From positions 1 to 64,000 of the forward strand of contig VXXM01000024.1 of the NCBI GenBank assembly GCA_009835395.1: a stretch of 64,000 nt of DNA, in the 5' to 3' direction. The position numbers were made by a program, and so were the translations under genes. Below the pieces are notes generated by a model. It was not told where the DNA came from, did not search any database, and saw only the letters and a list, made by a program, of their open reading frames with translations. Within the stretch, counting starts at the first letter, position 1; the number at the start of each line of letters is the position of its first letter. This stretch comes from Acidimicrobiia bacterium. Its GTDB lineage: Bacteria > Actinomycetota > Acidimicrobiia > Acidimicrobiales > CATQHL01. Shown piece by piece: positions 1-9,106 of the stretch.

Positions 1-491
1 CCTCGCGTCGCTCCGCCGCCCATCGGTCCTCACCCCCTCTCCGAAACTATCCGGCCCACCCGCCCGGCGGACCGCTCTGATTGCTTCTTCTCATAATATA
101 GCAACTCTGTGACAGAATACATACTTTAGTTCGGATACCGTCCGACTTGGGGAGAGCAGATCGAGGATCTCACCCGGGTAGGCGTCATCAACCCCCCAGG
201 TCAGCGACCTGTGTCAGTTCCGGTCGGCGCACCCGAACCGAGCAGCAATCAGGTGTGACGAACGTCACACCTGCATCATCTCCCTGTGGCGGCCGTCGCA
301 CGAAGTCCTCGCGCTCCCAGCGGAAGCTGATACGGAGGCGTGGTCATCACGACGTCGCTTACTCGGTCCGGTCCTCTTGGCAGACGCGACGCCCGTCCGC
401 CAACCCACTCGCTGGTGCGCGTCGTGCTCGTTGGGCGTGTCGAAGCCGGGAGCGCGACCAACTGTCATAGAGGGTCTCTAGAGTCCTGGTC
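1..491. other. Non-coding upstream region of the yhaO-yhaN-like pair
   Basis: I see no convincing gene here; the short open frames are Arg/Ser-rich and look like GC-driven noise. Positions 84-135 are strikingly AT-rich for this genome and contain a small TCTGT-g-ACAGA inverted repeat (106-116), so a promoter in this stretch is plausible. The only strong element is the palindrome at 250-273, listed separately. The segment left of about 80 may hold the end of a neighbouring transcription unit outside the window. Confidence 0.5.
250..273. promoter_or_regulatory. CRP/GlxR-type palindromic operator
   Basis: A perfect inverted repeat with 11-bp arms (CAGGTGTGACG at 250-260, its complement at 263-273) around a central AA. 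Its core reads TGTGA-N6-TCACA, the published consensus of CRP and of the actinobacterial CRP homologue GlxR. It lies 219 bp before the GTG start at 492. The sequence match is direct; cAMP-dependent control of the downstream repair genes is inference. Confidence 0.6.
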
Positions 492-1829
492 GTGAGCGAC
501 TGCTTCGTACATGCCTCCGACCTGCACCTCGACGCACCTCTGGGCAGTCTGGGGCTGCTCACCGAGGCACGTCGGCGGGACTTGGCCGAGCGCGCCGCCA
601 AGGCTTGGGACAACCTGGTTGATCTCTGTCTTGAGAGGGAGGCCTCATTTCTGGTGTTGGCCGGCGACATCTTTGACGACGCGCAGGCGGGAGTCGCGGT
701 GCAGATCCGCTTTCACAATGGATTGCGCCGCTTGACGGACGATGGTGTGCAGGTGTTCGTGTGCCATGGGAATCACGATCCGCTGAGTGAAGGATTCCGC
801 CCTATCGGGGATCTGCCCGACGGTGTTGTTCGCTTCGCGCCCGGTGCTCCGCAATCGCATCGAGTCACGTTGCGGGAGAGCGGGGACGTGGTTCTGGTCA
901 GCGGTGTCAGCTTCGGTCAGAGAAGCGAGACGGAGAACCTGGCACTTCGCTTCCGTAGCACTGATCGGCATCCCGGAGCCCCGCACGTGGCCGTACTGCA
1001 CGCCAACGTTGGCGGTCATTCCGGCCACGATCCGTACGCCCCTTGCTCCTACGACGACTTGACGGCCGCCCCGGTCGACTACTGGGCGCTGGGACACATC
1101 CACAAGCGGGATGTCCGTCCGCTGCCGAATGGCAGCCGAGCCGCATACTGCGGAAACTTGCAGGGACGTAGCTTCAAGCCTGCCGAGTGCGAGCCCAAGG
1201 GCGCTCTTGTGGTTCCGATCGTCGGCGACCACTTCGGCGAGCCCGAGTTCGTGTCGTGCGATGCGGTGCGATTCGAGCGGAGCGAGATTGTGGTGGAGTC
1301 CAGTGATTCGATTGTTGACGTGCGCGACCGTGTGGTCGAAGCCGCCCACTCGATCGGTGAGGATCACTCGCCGCGGCCCGTGGCATGGCACGCGAGGATC
1401 ACCGGCGCCCTTGAGGAGGCTCGCTGGCTGCAGGATTCCGTTGCCGACGGCGAGTTCGTCGGCGAAATCGAGGACGAGTTATCGACGGCGCTGGGCGGTG
1501 GAGGTCTGTGTCGGCTCGAATTGGCCGTCCGAACGCCAGTAGATCGACAGGCTGTTCTTGGCTCCGGTGATCTGTTCGCAGACGTAGTCGAGCGGTTGCA
1601 GCAGTTGCGCCAAGGCTCCACCGGAGCGAGCGATGGGACTGGCCCGGCAGAGGAAACCACGGGGAGCGAAGATGTTGATGACCTGCTGCTCGAGGGCCTA
1701 CCGTCGGGATTGCACGGGGTCTGGCGTGAGATCCGCGAGCAGCACCCGGATCGTTTGGCGACTGCGATCGACCTTGCCGAGCAACTCCTCCTCGTCATCT
1801 ATGCCGGAGCCCAGGAGAGCCGGCCGTGA
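492..1829 (+). CDS. YhaO/SbcD-like metallophosphoesterase, DNA repair exonuclease family
   Basis: 445 aa from a GTG start. Calcineurin-like metallophosphoesterase with all its metal motifs in order: D10-x-H12 near the N terminus, GDIFDD around residue 57, GNHD around 96, an isolated His in the VLHANVGGH segment, and GHIH near 200. The C-terminal 200 residues are variable, as in YhaO/SbcD nucleases. Its stop overlaps the start of the ATPase gene by 4 bp (GTGA), so the two are translationally coupled and probably form an SbcCD-like nuclease-ATPase complex acting on DNA ends. No strong Shine-Dalgarno is visible. The exact substrate is unknown. Confidence 0.85.
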   Translation: MSDCFVHASDLHLDAPLGSLGLLTEARRRDLAERAAKAWDNLVDLCLEREASFLVLAGDIFDDAQAGVAVQIRFHNGLRRLTDDGVQVFVCHGNHDPLSEGFRPIGDLPDGVVRFAPGAPQSHRVTLRESGDVVLVSGVSFGQRSETENLALRFRSTDRHPGAPHVAVLHANVGGHSGHDPYAPCSYDDLTAAPVDYWALGHIHKRDVRPLPNGSRAAYCGNLQGRSFKPAECEPKGALVVPIVGDHFGEPEFVSCDAVRFERSEIVVESSDSIVDVRDRVVEAAHSIGEDHSPRPVAWHARITGALEEARWLQDSVADGEFVGEIEDELSTALGGGGLCRLELAVRTPVDRQAVLGSGDLFADVVERLQQLRQGSTGASDGTGPAEETTGSEDVDDLLLEGLPSGLHGVWREIREQHPDRLATAIDLAEQLLLVIYAGAQESRP

Positions 1830-4564
1830 GCGCGCTGTTGCGAGTCGAGCGGCTCGAGATTCCGCAGTGGGGCCGGGCATCAGGCTTCGATCTTGACCTT
1901 TCCACCGGCAACTTCCTCGTCCTCTTCGGCCCGAACGAGTCCGGCAAGAGCAGCGCCGCAACAGCACTAGCGTGGCTTGTTGCTGGACCCGGGAAACAGA
2001 GAGTGCTGCAGCGCTTCGGCAGCGCCGACGAGCGTCTGCGAGCGCGCCTCCAAGGGATCCTGGGATCGGAACGCCTGGCAATCGACGTCCGTGCGAAGGT
2101 CACGGCTCAGAGTCCTGGCGCTAGTGCAAGGGAGACTCTCGAGGCCACGATTGGCGAAAGCTGCCTGAGTCGGGAGGAACTCTCGCACCGGCTCGGCGGC
2201 GGCGACTTCAGCGGCTATCAGCGCCTCTACTGGGTTGAGGCGCTGCAGGTGGCTGAAGGGAACGACCTACAGGAGAACGTGTCAGTTCAGGCAATGTTTG
2301 GTGGTGTCAACCCGTTCGCTGAAGCAGACAGCCTGAGCGACAAGGCACTTGAGCTGCTCGGATCGTCACGTGGGCGAGCCCGCTCGGGATCAACCCGGGC
2401 TCTGTACGATCAGGTCCGAGCTATCGAGGTGGAACTGCAAGCGCTCCCCGACTCCAAGCGCGAGTGGAGCCGCATTGAACAGGAGCTTGCCGACAAGGCG
2501 GGTCAAGTCGGTGACCTCCGACGCCGGATTGATGAGATCGAAGGTGCGTTGCGTTCCGTCGAACTCTCCGTTGCGGCAATCAACGGCGGACTTGTCGCCA
2601 CGCTAAGGGATACGCGCGCAGCGCTGGCCCGTTTGCCAGAGCCGTCGCCAGAGGACAGCAGCGTGCACCGACAGGCGTCTTTCGTACGTAGCAAGATCGG
2701 CGACTTGGACGCCGCGGAGCGACAGTGCAGCGTTGCCTTGAAGGACTATGAGGATGCTCACGCTGCCTTGCACGAAGATTGGCGAAGCGTCGTCGGCACT
2801 GGATCACTCGGGGAGGCTGGAATCGACGAAGCCGCGCAGGCTGAGACCCACCTGAAGTTGGTCTGCGGAGATCTGGCAACTGCAGAGGAGGAGGTCACGA
2901 GGAACGAGACCGTCCACGGGTCCTGGCAAGAGAGATACGAAGAACTCTTGGAGGAGTGGAACAACCGAGCGCCGGAGACGCTCGACCCTGAGGATTGCGT
3001 TTCGCTCACGGCCGACGTGGCGCCATCCGCTGAACCAGTTGGGGTTGCCGCCGGAATCACACCATCCCGCCTTGGCGGTCTGACGACGCCTCGCGGGAAA
3101 AAGTTCGTCCCGCCGTCCTTGGGAACCGTCATCGCGATTGCTGTCGCGGTGCTGTCGGCCGTGCAGGAGAATTGGATAGCAGTGGCGCTCGCAGGGGTAG
3201 GCGCACTGGCACTCGCAAGCCTTGTCGTGAGACTGATTCGCTCCCGGTCGATGTCCGCCGAAGCTCCAGACGCCGCGGTTGCGAATCTGGCTGCGCGTCT
3301 TCTCAAGGCTCGCGGCGAGCATGACGACAGTGCCCGGCGGCTGACGGAGGCGCGAGGTGAAGAGTCGCGTCAGCGTCGTCGAGCGGAGGCTGCACGCACG
3401 GAGTATCGACGCAGGCTGGGCGCCTTGGGCGTGCCCGCCGAGTTGGTGGAGAGGTTCGAGCCGGCAGCAGTCCAACAGTTGAAGGTGGTGAGGTCGGTGC
3501 AGTCAGCTTCGGCGGTGCTGGAACGCGCCCGAGGAGTCAACTCGGATCGGCTTGGTGAGGTCAAGGACTTGCTGGCGACCGCGGTGGAGCAGGCGGACGC
3601 CGCCCGACGGGATGATTCCGGCACACCCGGAGGGTCCGTGCCAGTAGCTGGCTCACTTGGCGACGCGGAGGCAGACGCTGCTCCCCTGGCCAGCGGTGCT
3701 CTTCCGCACGGAACACCAAGGGATGCTGCTGAGGCGGGTCTCGCGCTGGAAGCGGCCTGCGAGCGAGTGGATGCTCGCAACATGGCACTGGAGTCGTGCA
3801 GGCATGCTGAGGACAACTTGAACCGTGCCCTTCAGTACGACGAGGCGGCGCTTGGACTGATCGGCGAGATCACTCTGGAGGCACTACTAGCGAAGCGCAG
3901 AGCGGTTCAATCGGAGCGCGGCGATCTCACCGCGCAGCGAGATGTGCTCCAACAGGAGATAGACGAACTCAGGGACGACAGGAGGGATATCGAAGCGCCA
4001 GACAATCAGCGCGTCGAACTGGTTCTCCAGCGTGGCGAACTGGTTGCACAGGTGGAGGATGGACTCGTGCGCGGACTGGGCCACCACTTGGCCGCCCAGC
4101 TCTTGCAGGAGGCCGCGGAACAGCACCGGCGGACACAACAGCCCGAACTCCTCCGTCGGACGCAGGAACTGGCAGGCGAGGTAGCAGATGACTGGCTCAG
4201 TGTCACCGTCAACCCACATGCCTCGAGTGCAGCGGGAACGTCCGGGCGTCACGACGCTCTGCTTGTGGCGAGCCCCCGCGGTGAATACCCGGCGGAGCGT
4301 CTCTCATTCGGGGCGCAGAGCCTGCTCTATCTGACGCTGCGCCTGGCGACCATCGAGGAGCAGTCGAAGACGCGAGGCGTCAGGTTGCCTCTGATTCTCG
4401 ATGATGTGCTTGTCGGACTTGATGACGAGCGCGCTATGCGGTGCCTGCGGGTCTTGGCGGACTTCGCAACCAACCACCAGATTCTCCTGCTGACCTGTCA
4501 TGAGCGCACAGCGGCGCGCGCCCGGTCAGCCGGAGCCGAGATCTTGGAGATCCTGCCCCGGTAG
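1826..4564 (+). CDS. YhaN/SbcC-like AAA ATPase with central membrane segment
   Basis: 912 aa, GTG start inside the stop of the preceding nuclease gene. SMC/Rad50-type architecture: N-terminal Walker A GPNESGKSS (residues 35-43), long charged helical arms, C-terminal signature region LSFGAQS and Walker B LPLILDDVLVGLDD. Between the arms, roughly residues 430-475, lie two adjacent hydrophobic segments followed by Arg residues, which look like a membrane hairpin. A central membrane region is known in the YhaN branch but not in classical SbcC. The protein is probably the ATPase partner of the upstream metallophosphoesterase, possibly held at the membrane. Function is inferred from family and coupling. 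Confidence 0.82.
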   Translation: MSALLRVERLEIPQWGRASGFDLDLSTGNFLVLFGPNESGKSSAATALAWLVAGPGKQRVLQRFGSADERLRARLQGILGSERLAIDVRAKVTAQSPGASARETLEATIGESCLSREELSHRLGGGDFSGYQRLYWVEALQVAEGNDLQENVSVQAMFGGVNPFAEADSLSDKALELLGSSRGRARSGSTRALYDQVRAIEVELQALPDSKREWSRIEQELADKAGQVGDLRRRIDEIEGALRSVELSVAAINGGLVATLRDTRAALARLPEPSPEDSSVHRQASFVRSKIGDLDAAERQCSVALKDYEDAHAALHEDWRSVVGTGSLGEAGIDEAAQAETHLKLVCGDLATAEEEVTRNETVHGSWQERYEELLEEWNNRAPETLDPEDCVSLTADVAPSAEPVGVAAGITPSRLGGLTTPRGKKFVPPSLGTVIAIAVAVLSAVQENWIAVALAGVGALALASLVVRLIRSRSMSAEAPDAAVANLAARLLKARGEHDDSARRLTEARGEESRQRRRAEAARTEYRRRLGALGVPAELVERFEPAAVQQLKVVRSVQSASAVLERARGVNSDRLGEVKDLLATAVEQADAARRDDSGTPGGSVPVAGSLGDAEADAAPLASGALPHGTPRDAAEAGLALEAACERVDARNMALESCRHAEDNLNRALQYDEAALGLIGEITLEALLAKRRAVQSERGDLTAQRDVLQQEIDELRDDRRDIEAPDNQRVELVLQRGELVAQVEDGLVRGLGHHLAAQLLQEAAEQHRRTQQPELLRRTQELAGEVADDWLSVTVNPHASSAAGTSGRHDALLVASPRGEYPAERLSFGAQSLLYLTLRLATIEEQSKTRGVRLPLILDDVLVGLDDERAMRCLRVLADFATNHQILLLTCHERTAARARSAGAEILEILPR

Positions 4565-4622
4565 TGGCTCACTCGTCAGTTGAGACCGACGGGGTGCGTT
4601 GGCGCGCTCTTCAGAGTTCAGG

Positions 4623-5918
4623 TCAGCCCGCCCATTCGGTGCCGTTGGGGTATCCGAAGGTCAGCTCGGTGCCGGGTTGGAACTTGGTGCTGGCGCCGGG
4701 GCGGGTGGGCAGGCGGTAGCGGCCGTTGCTGACCTCCACGGGGTCGGTGAGGTGCTCGTGCAGGTGGTCGACGTACTCGAGCGCCAGGCCCGCAGTGTCG
4801 GCGGCCACGCAGATTGCGTTGAAGAAGGCGATGTGCTGAACCGCCTCGCAGAGGCCCACCCCGCCGGCGTGAGGGATCACCTCCACGCCCGCGGCCGCCG
4901 CCATGAGCACCGAGGCCAGCAGGTCGTTCGGCCCGCCCATGCGGGTGGCGTCGACCTGCAGGACCTGCACCCCGCCGAGTTGCAGCAGTTGCTTGGCGAG
5001 GGTGGGGCTGGCCAGCATCTCGCCGGTGGCGATGGGCACCGGATGCACGGCCTCGGCGATGGTGGCGTGGCCCACCACGTCGTCGGGATGTGTGGGCTCC
5101 TCCACCCAGCGCAGGTCGAACTCGCGCAGCTCGCCGATGGCGGCGATGGCCTCCGGCACGCTCCAGCGCTGGTTGGCGTCCACGGCGAGGGCCACGTCGG
5201 GTCCGACCGCCTCGCGGGCCAGTCCCAGGCGCCGCCGGTCGTCGGCGGTGTCGGCGCCCACCTTCAGCTTGATGAGGTCGAAACCGTCGGCCACGGCCTC
5301 CCGGCAGAGCCGCACCAGCTTCTCGTCGCTGTAGCCCAGCCAGCCCGGCGTGGTGGCATAGGCCGCCAGGCCGTCCCGCCGGAACTCGTCGATCCTGGCG
5401 TCCCGTCGGGGCCGGCGATCCTCGAGGATCTCCCGCGCCCGACCTGGGTCCAGGAAGTCGGCGATGTAGGTCCAGTCCACGAGGTCCACGATCTCCGCCG
5501 GCTCGAGTGCGGCGAGCGTCGACCACAGCGGCCGGCCCTCCCTGCGAGCCCGTAGGTCCCAAACGGCGCTCATCACAGCGCCGATGGCCATGTGCATCAC
5601 GCCCTTGTCGGGTCCGAGCCAGCGCAACTGGCTGTCCCAGGCGAGTTCCCGGTTGACGACACCGGGATCCTCGACGAGCCCGTCGACATCGCGCCCGACC
5701 AGGCGTTCAGCCACGGCCCCGACGGCGTCGGCCTGGATGTCGTTGCCCCGGCCGATGGTGAACACGAAGCCGTGGCCCGCCAACTCGGACTCCGACGTGG
5801 CCAGCCGGAGGTAGGCCGCCGAATAGTCCGGGTCGGGATTCATGGCGTCGGAGCCGTCCAGATTGCGACTCGTCGGGAAGCGCAGATCGGTGACGGTGGC
5901 GCCGGTGATGGTGGTCAT
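4623..5918 (-). CDS. fucD: L-fuconate dehydratase
   Basis: 431 aa enolase-superfamily enzyme that dehydrates L-fuconate to 2-keto-3-deoxy-L-fuconate. The N-terminal segment with LDGSDAMNPDPDYSAAY (residues 20-36) is typical of fuconate dehydratases. Active-site residues are all present: K217-L-K219, D248, E274, E300 and H350 in HAGGVG. Length fits the family. It is divergent from an aldo/keto reductase (110 bp apart) that could make the fuconolactone precursor, and convergent with the yhaN-like gene. No lactonase sits beside it here; SMP-30 lactonases lie at 24.1 and 52.1 kb. Confidence 0.9.
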   Translation of the reverse strand: MTTITGATVTDLRFPTSRNLDGSDAMNPDPDYSAAYLRLATSESELAGHGFVFTIGRGNDIQADAVGAVAERLVGRDVDGLVEDPGVVNRELAWDSQLRWLGPDKGVMHMAIGAVMSAVWDLRARREGRPLWSTLAALEPAEIVDLVDWTYIADFLDPGRAREILEDRRPRRDARIDEFRRDGLAAYATTPGWLGYSDEKLVRLCREAVADGFDLIKLKVGADTADDRRRLGLAREAVGPDVALAVDANQRWSVPEAIAAIGELREFDLRWVEEPTHPDDVVGHATIAEAVHPVPIATGEMLASPTLAKQLLQLGGVQVLQVDATRMGGPNDLLASVLMAAAAGVEVIPHAGGVGLCEAVQHIAFFNAICVAADTAGLALEYVDHLHEHLTDPVEVSNGRYRLPTRPGASTKFQPGTELTFGYPNGTEWAG

Positions 5919-6028
5919 AAGGTGTCCTTGGCCGGTTGCCGCGAGCAGGGTCCGGGCGTGCCGGAACCCGAGGCGATGCTATTGAGCGGCCGCGCCCGGC
6001 GGTGCCATGGGCTCGTAGGATCGCCGCT

Positions 6029-6955
6029 GTGGAGGAGCCGCGGTTGCCGCCGGCCATCGGACTGGGCACCGCGCCGCTGGCCGGGTTCCGTACGCCGGTG
6101 AGCGAGGAGGACGCCGCAGCGGCCGTCGAGGCCGCCCTCGAGGTCGGCTACCGCTACTTCGACACGGCCCCGCTGTACGGCTACGGACTGGCGGAGCGGC
6201 GGCTCGGCCGGGCCCTGCAGGGATGCGACGCCGACGTCAAGGTCTCCACGAAGGTGGGCCGCCTCATCGACGTGGCGGCTCCCCGCCCACCGGGGGATCT
6301 CTTCGCCGGCGACCGCGGCGCCGCCATCTTCGACTTCTCCGCCGACGGGGTGCGGCGGTCGCTAGAGGCCAGCTTCGAGCGGATGGACCGCACCTACGTG
6401 GACGTGGCATTCATCCATGATCCCGACGACCACGCCCGCCAGGCGCTCGCCGAGGCCTATCCGGCGCTTGAGCAGTTGCGCGCCGAGGGAGCAGTGGGTG
6501 CCATCGGCGTCGGGATGAACCGGCCCGCGTTGCCGACCCGCTTCGTGACCGAGACCGACATCGATGTGGTGCTGATCGCGGGCCGCTACACGCTGCTGGA
6601 CCGCGAGGCCGAGGAGGAGTTGTTCGGGGCCGCGGTCGCCCGGGGCGTGCACCTGGTGGTCGGCGGCGTCTACAACTCCGGTGTCCTCACCGGCGTTGCC
6701 GGGCGCCGGACCTTCGACTACGAGCCCGCGTCGCAGGAGATTCTCGAGCGGACCCGGCGGCTACGGAGCGTCTGCGAGGAGTTCGATGTGCCGCTGCCGG
6801 TCGCCGCGGCGCAGTTCGTCGCCCGCCACGAGGCCGTCGGCACGGTCCTGATCGGCGCCGGCAGCGCCCGAGAGGCCGTCGAGAACTGGGAGCATCTCCA
6901 CCGCCCGCTCCCCGGCGGGCTGTGGCCGGCCCTCGAGGCCGGCGCCGGCCGCTGA
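6029..6955 (+). CDS. Aldo/keto reductase, D-threo-aldose/L-fucose 1-dehydrogenase type
   Basis: 308 aa from GTG 6029; the frame is open further upstream, but the family alignment starts at PRLPPAIGLGTAPL. Aldo/keto reductase barrel with the catalytic tetrad D45, Y50, K75 and H130 (FDTAPLYGYG, STKVG, FIHD). The GYRYFDTAPLYGYGLAERRLG region is typical of D-threo-aldose 1-dehydrogenases, which oxidise L-fucose or similar sugars to lactones with NAD(P). Position opposite fuconate dehydratase supports a sugar-oxidation role. A related enzyme (25048-26064) occurs in the second sugar locus. Substrate is not proven. Confidence 0.82.
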   Translation: MEEPRLPPAIGLGTAPLAGFRTPVSEEDAAAAVEAALEVGYRYFDTAPLYGYGLAERRLGRALQGCDADVKVSTKVGRLIDVAAPRPPGDLFAGDRGAAIFDFSADGVRRSLEASFERMDRTYVDVAFIHDPDDHARQALAEAYPALEQLRAEGAVGAIGVGMNRPALPTRFVTETDIDVVLIAGRYTLLDREAEEELFGAAVARGVHLVVGGVYNSGVLTGVAGRRTFDYEPASQEILERTRRLRSVCEEFDVPLPVAAAQFVARHEAVGTVLIGAGSAREAVENWEHLHRPLPGGLWPALEAGAGR

Positions 6956-6996
6956 GCCGTCCTCGCCAGGGCGCGGGCGCCGGACTCCGGCGACGG

Positions 6997-8151
6997 CTAC
7001 TCGTCGGGGTGCTCCCTGACGCCAGCGCGGGGGTGGCGGCCGGCGGCGAGGCGGGCGTTGAGTAGGTGTGGGTGGTCGACTCGATGGCGCTCGAGGGCCT
7101 CGAGATCGAACGTGATGCCGGCGCCGGGCGTGTCGCCCAGGATGATCCAGCCGTCGGTGATCGTCGAGTCGAAGGTGAACGTGGCATCGCGGCCGGCCTC
7201 CAGCACCTCCATCATCGTGTGGTTCGGAAGAGCCGCCGCCAGGTGGGCGCCATAGCGGCCGGCGGAGTTCATCAACGACACGGGCCGGTCGAAGGCCTGT
7301 GCCAACTCGGCGGCGCGCAGGCAGGTCGTGAGCCCGGCCATGTTTGGGTTCACCTGCACGACGTCGGCGGCCCCGTGGCGCAGCAGGGCCGCGAACAGGT
7401 GGATGTCCTTGAGGTTCTCCCCGGTCGCCACCGCCGCGTTGATGGCGCGCGACACGTCGCGCAGTCCGTCCAGGTCGGTGCGGATCACCGGCTCCTCGCA
7501 CCAGGCGATGTCGAAGCGGCGCTCGAGGGCCCGCATTGCCCGCACCGCCTGTTTGGGTGACCAGAACTCGTTGGCGTCCACCAGCAGCGTCGGCTCGGCG
7601 GCGTCGCCACCGAGCGCCTCGTGCATGACGGCGAGGCGGCGGAGGTCGGCCTCGACGCCGAAGCCGACCTTCAGCTTGCCGGCCCGCACGCCCCGGGCGG
7701 CCATCGATTCGTAGTAGGCGCGCAGTTCGTCGTCGGTCAGGGGGCCGTCCAGTCCGCTGGCGTACGCCAGGACGCGCGGCTCCAGTGCACCGAGGAACCG
7801 CCACAACGGTACGCCGGCGATCTTGGCGCGCAGGTCCCAGAGCGCGTTGTCGATGGCGGCGATCCCGATGGCGGTCGCTCCCTCGTTACCCGGCTTGAAC
7901 GAGCCGCGGATCATCCGCTCCCACAGGCCCCGGTGGCCGAGTGGATCCTCGCCGATCACAGCTTCCGACAGCATCGGGATGGCACCGGCGCCGAGCCTGC
8001 TGGCGACCGCCACGCCCTGTGGACCCTCGTCGGTGCCGATGAACACCGCCAGGTCGGTCCGCCGGTGCATGCCCGTCGGGATGTTCACATCGCCGATGGG
8101 CCGCGACAACTCGTAGTCGTAGAGCACGGTCTCGACGCCGGTGATCCTCAT
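6997..8151 (-). CDS. Mandelate racemase/muconate lactonizing enzyme family protein
   Basis: 384 aa enolase-superfamily protein. K159-L-K161, D192, E219 and E245 supply the general base and metal ligands. In the segment that carries the mandelate-racemase His (before AHLAAALPN) I read MNSAGRYGAHL, with Asn295 at the aligned position, so the second acid/base residue appears replaced. It should act on an acid sugar or related carboxylate, as dehydratase, racemase or cycloisomerase; the substrate cannot be read from sequence. It precedes the EamA transporter gene by 57 bp on the opposite side of transcription order, so the transporter may be co-transcribed upstream of it. Confidence 0.8.
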   Translation of the reverse strand: MRITGVETVLYDYELSRPIGDVNIPTGMHRRTDLAVFIGTDEGPQGVAVASRLGAGAIPMLSEAVIGEDPLGHRGLWERMIRGSFKPGNEGATAIGIAAIDNALWDLRAKIAGVPLWRFLGALEPRVLAYASGLDGPLTDDELRAYYESMAARGVRAGKLKVGFGVEADLRRLAVMHEALGGDAAEPTLLVDANEFWSPKQAVRAMRALERRFDIAWCEEPVIRTDLDGLRDVSRAINAAVATGENLKDIHLFAALLRHGAADVVQVNPNMAGLTTCLRAAELAQAFDRPVSLMNSAGRYGAHLAAALPNHTMMEVLEAGRDATFTFDSTITDGWIILGDTPGAGITFDLEALERHRVDHPHLLNARLAAGRHPRAGVREHPDE

Positions 8152-8208
8152 GACGCCTCCTCGGGCCGGGCGTCGCCGGTGATTGTCCTCATGATGCTCC
8201 CTTCGTTT

Positions 8209-9069
8209 CTAGCCGAGGGCGGCGGCGGTCCGATCCTCGGAGCGGCTGAGGAAGATGGCCACGATCACCAGGCCGATGCCGATGAACTCCCGGGCGCTCG
8301 GAGTCTGGGAGAGCAACAGGAACCCGACCGCCGCCGCCGTCACCGGCTGGAGCGCCTGGAGGAGCGCGAAGCGATGCCGGTTGAGTCGCCGCATGGCCCA
8401 CTGGTCGATGCCGTAAGGGATCACGTTCGACAGCAGCCCGATGATGAACGCGAGCCCCAGCAGTGCCGGCTCCCTCACGGCGGTCGGCACGTGGGGGATC
8501 CCGAACGGGCTGATGACCAGGGCGCCCGCGAACATGCCCACGCCCAGCCCGTCCACCCAAGCGGCGCCGCGGGCCACCCGATGGCCGAGAACGATGTAGC
8601 CCGCCCAGAAGGCGCCGGCCAGGAGCGCGAACCAGACGCCCCGCAACGTGCCATCGGTCTCCACACCTGCGAGCACCACCACTCCTGCTGTGGCCAGTGC
8701 CAGAGCGGTGCCCGAGCGCAGGTTGCGTGTGCCGAAGGCGGCCACGGCCACCGGGCCGAGGAACTCGATGGCGACGGCGTTGCCGAGCGGGACGACCTCG
8801 ATGGAGTAGTAGATCGACAGGTTCATGGCGGCGAGGACGATCCCGAAGACCGACGCCCAGCCCAGTTCGGCAGCCGTCCAGCGTCGCTTCCAGGAGCGCC
8901 GCAGGACCACGATCATGAGTGCGGCACCGAACACCCGCAGCAGCGCCACTCCGCCCGGTGCGAGGTCGTCGAAGAGGTCTATGGCCATTGCCTGACCGAC
9001 GAACTGCGATACCCCGCCGAGGACGAACAGCGGCTCGGGGGGCACCCTGGCCGGGTCGAATCGCCGCAT
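8209..9069 (-). CDS. EamA/DMT-superfamily transporter
   Basis: 286 aa, almost entirely hydrophobic, with about ten membrane helices arranged as two EamA repeats (roughly residues 10-135 and 150-280). RhtA-like proteins of this size export amino acids or other small metabolites. It lies between the gamma-glutamyltransferase gene and the enolase-superfamily gene on the same strand with short gaps, so it may be part of one transcription unit running 10669 to 6997. The transported compound is unknown. Confidence 0.83.
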   Translation of the reverse strand: MRRFDPARVPPEPLFVLGGVSQFVGQAMAIDLFDDLAPGGVALLRVFGAALMIVVLRRSWKRRWTAAELGWASVFGIVLAAMNLSIYYSIEVVPLGNAVAIEFLGPVAVAAFGTRNLRSGTALALATAGVVVLAGVETDGTLRGVWFALLAGAFWAGYIVLGHRVARGAAWVDGLGVGMFAGALVISPFGIPHVPTAVREPALLGLAFIIGLLSNVIPYGIDQWAMRRLNRHRFALLQALQPVTAAAVGFLLLSQTPSAREFIGIGLVIVAIFLSRSEDRTAAALG

Positions 9070-9106
9070 CAGCCGATGCTAGGGCCGCGAGCGGCACCGG
9101 CCGGGT

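Noticed and set aside
147-470. Open frame of 107 codons upstream of the nuclease gene
   Set aside because: Arg/Ser-rich, no ribosome site, no recognisable family, overlaps the strong palindrome; typical chance frame in GC-rich DNA.
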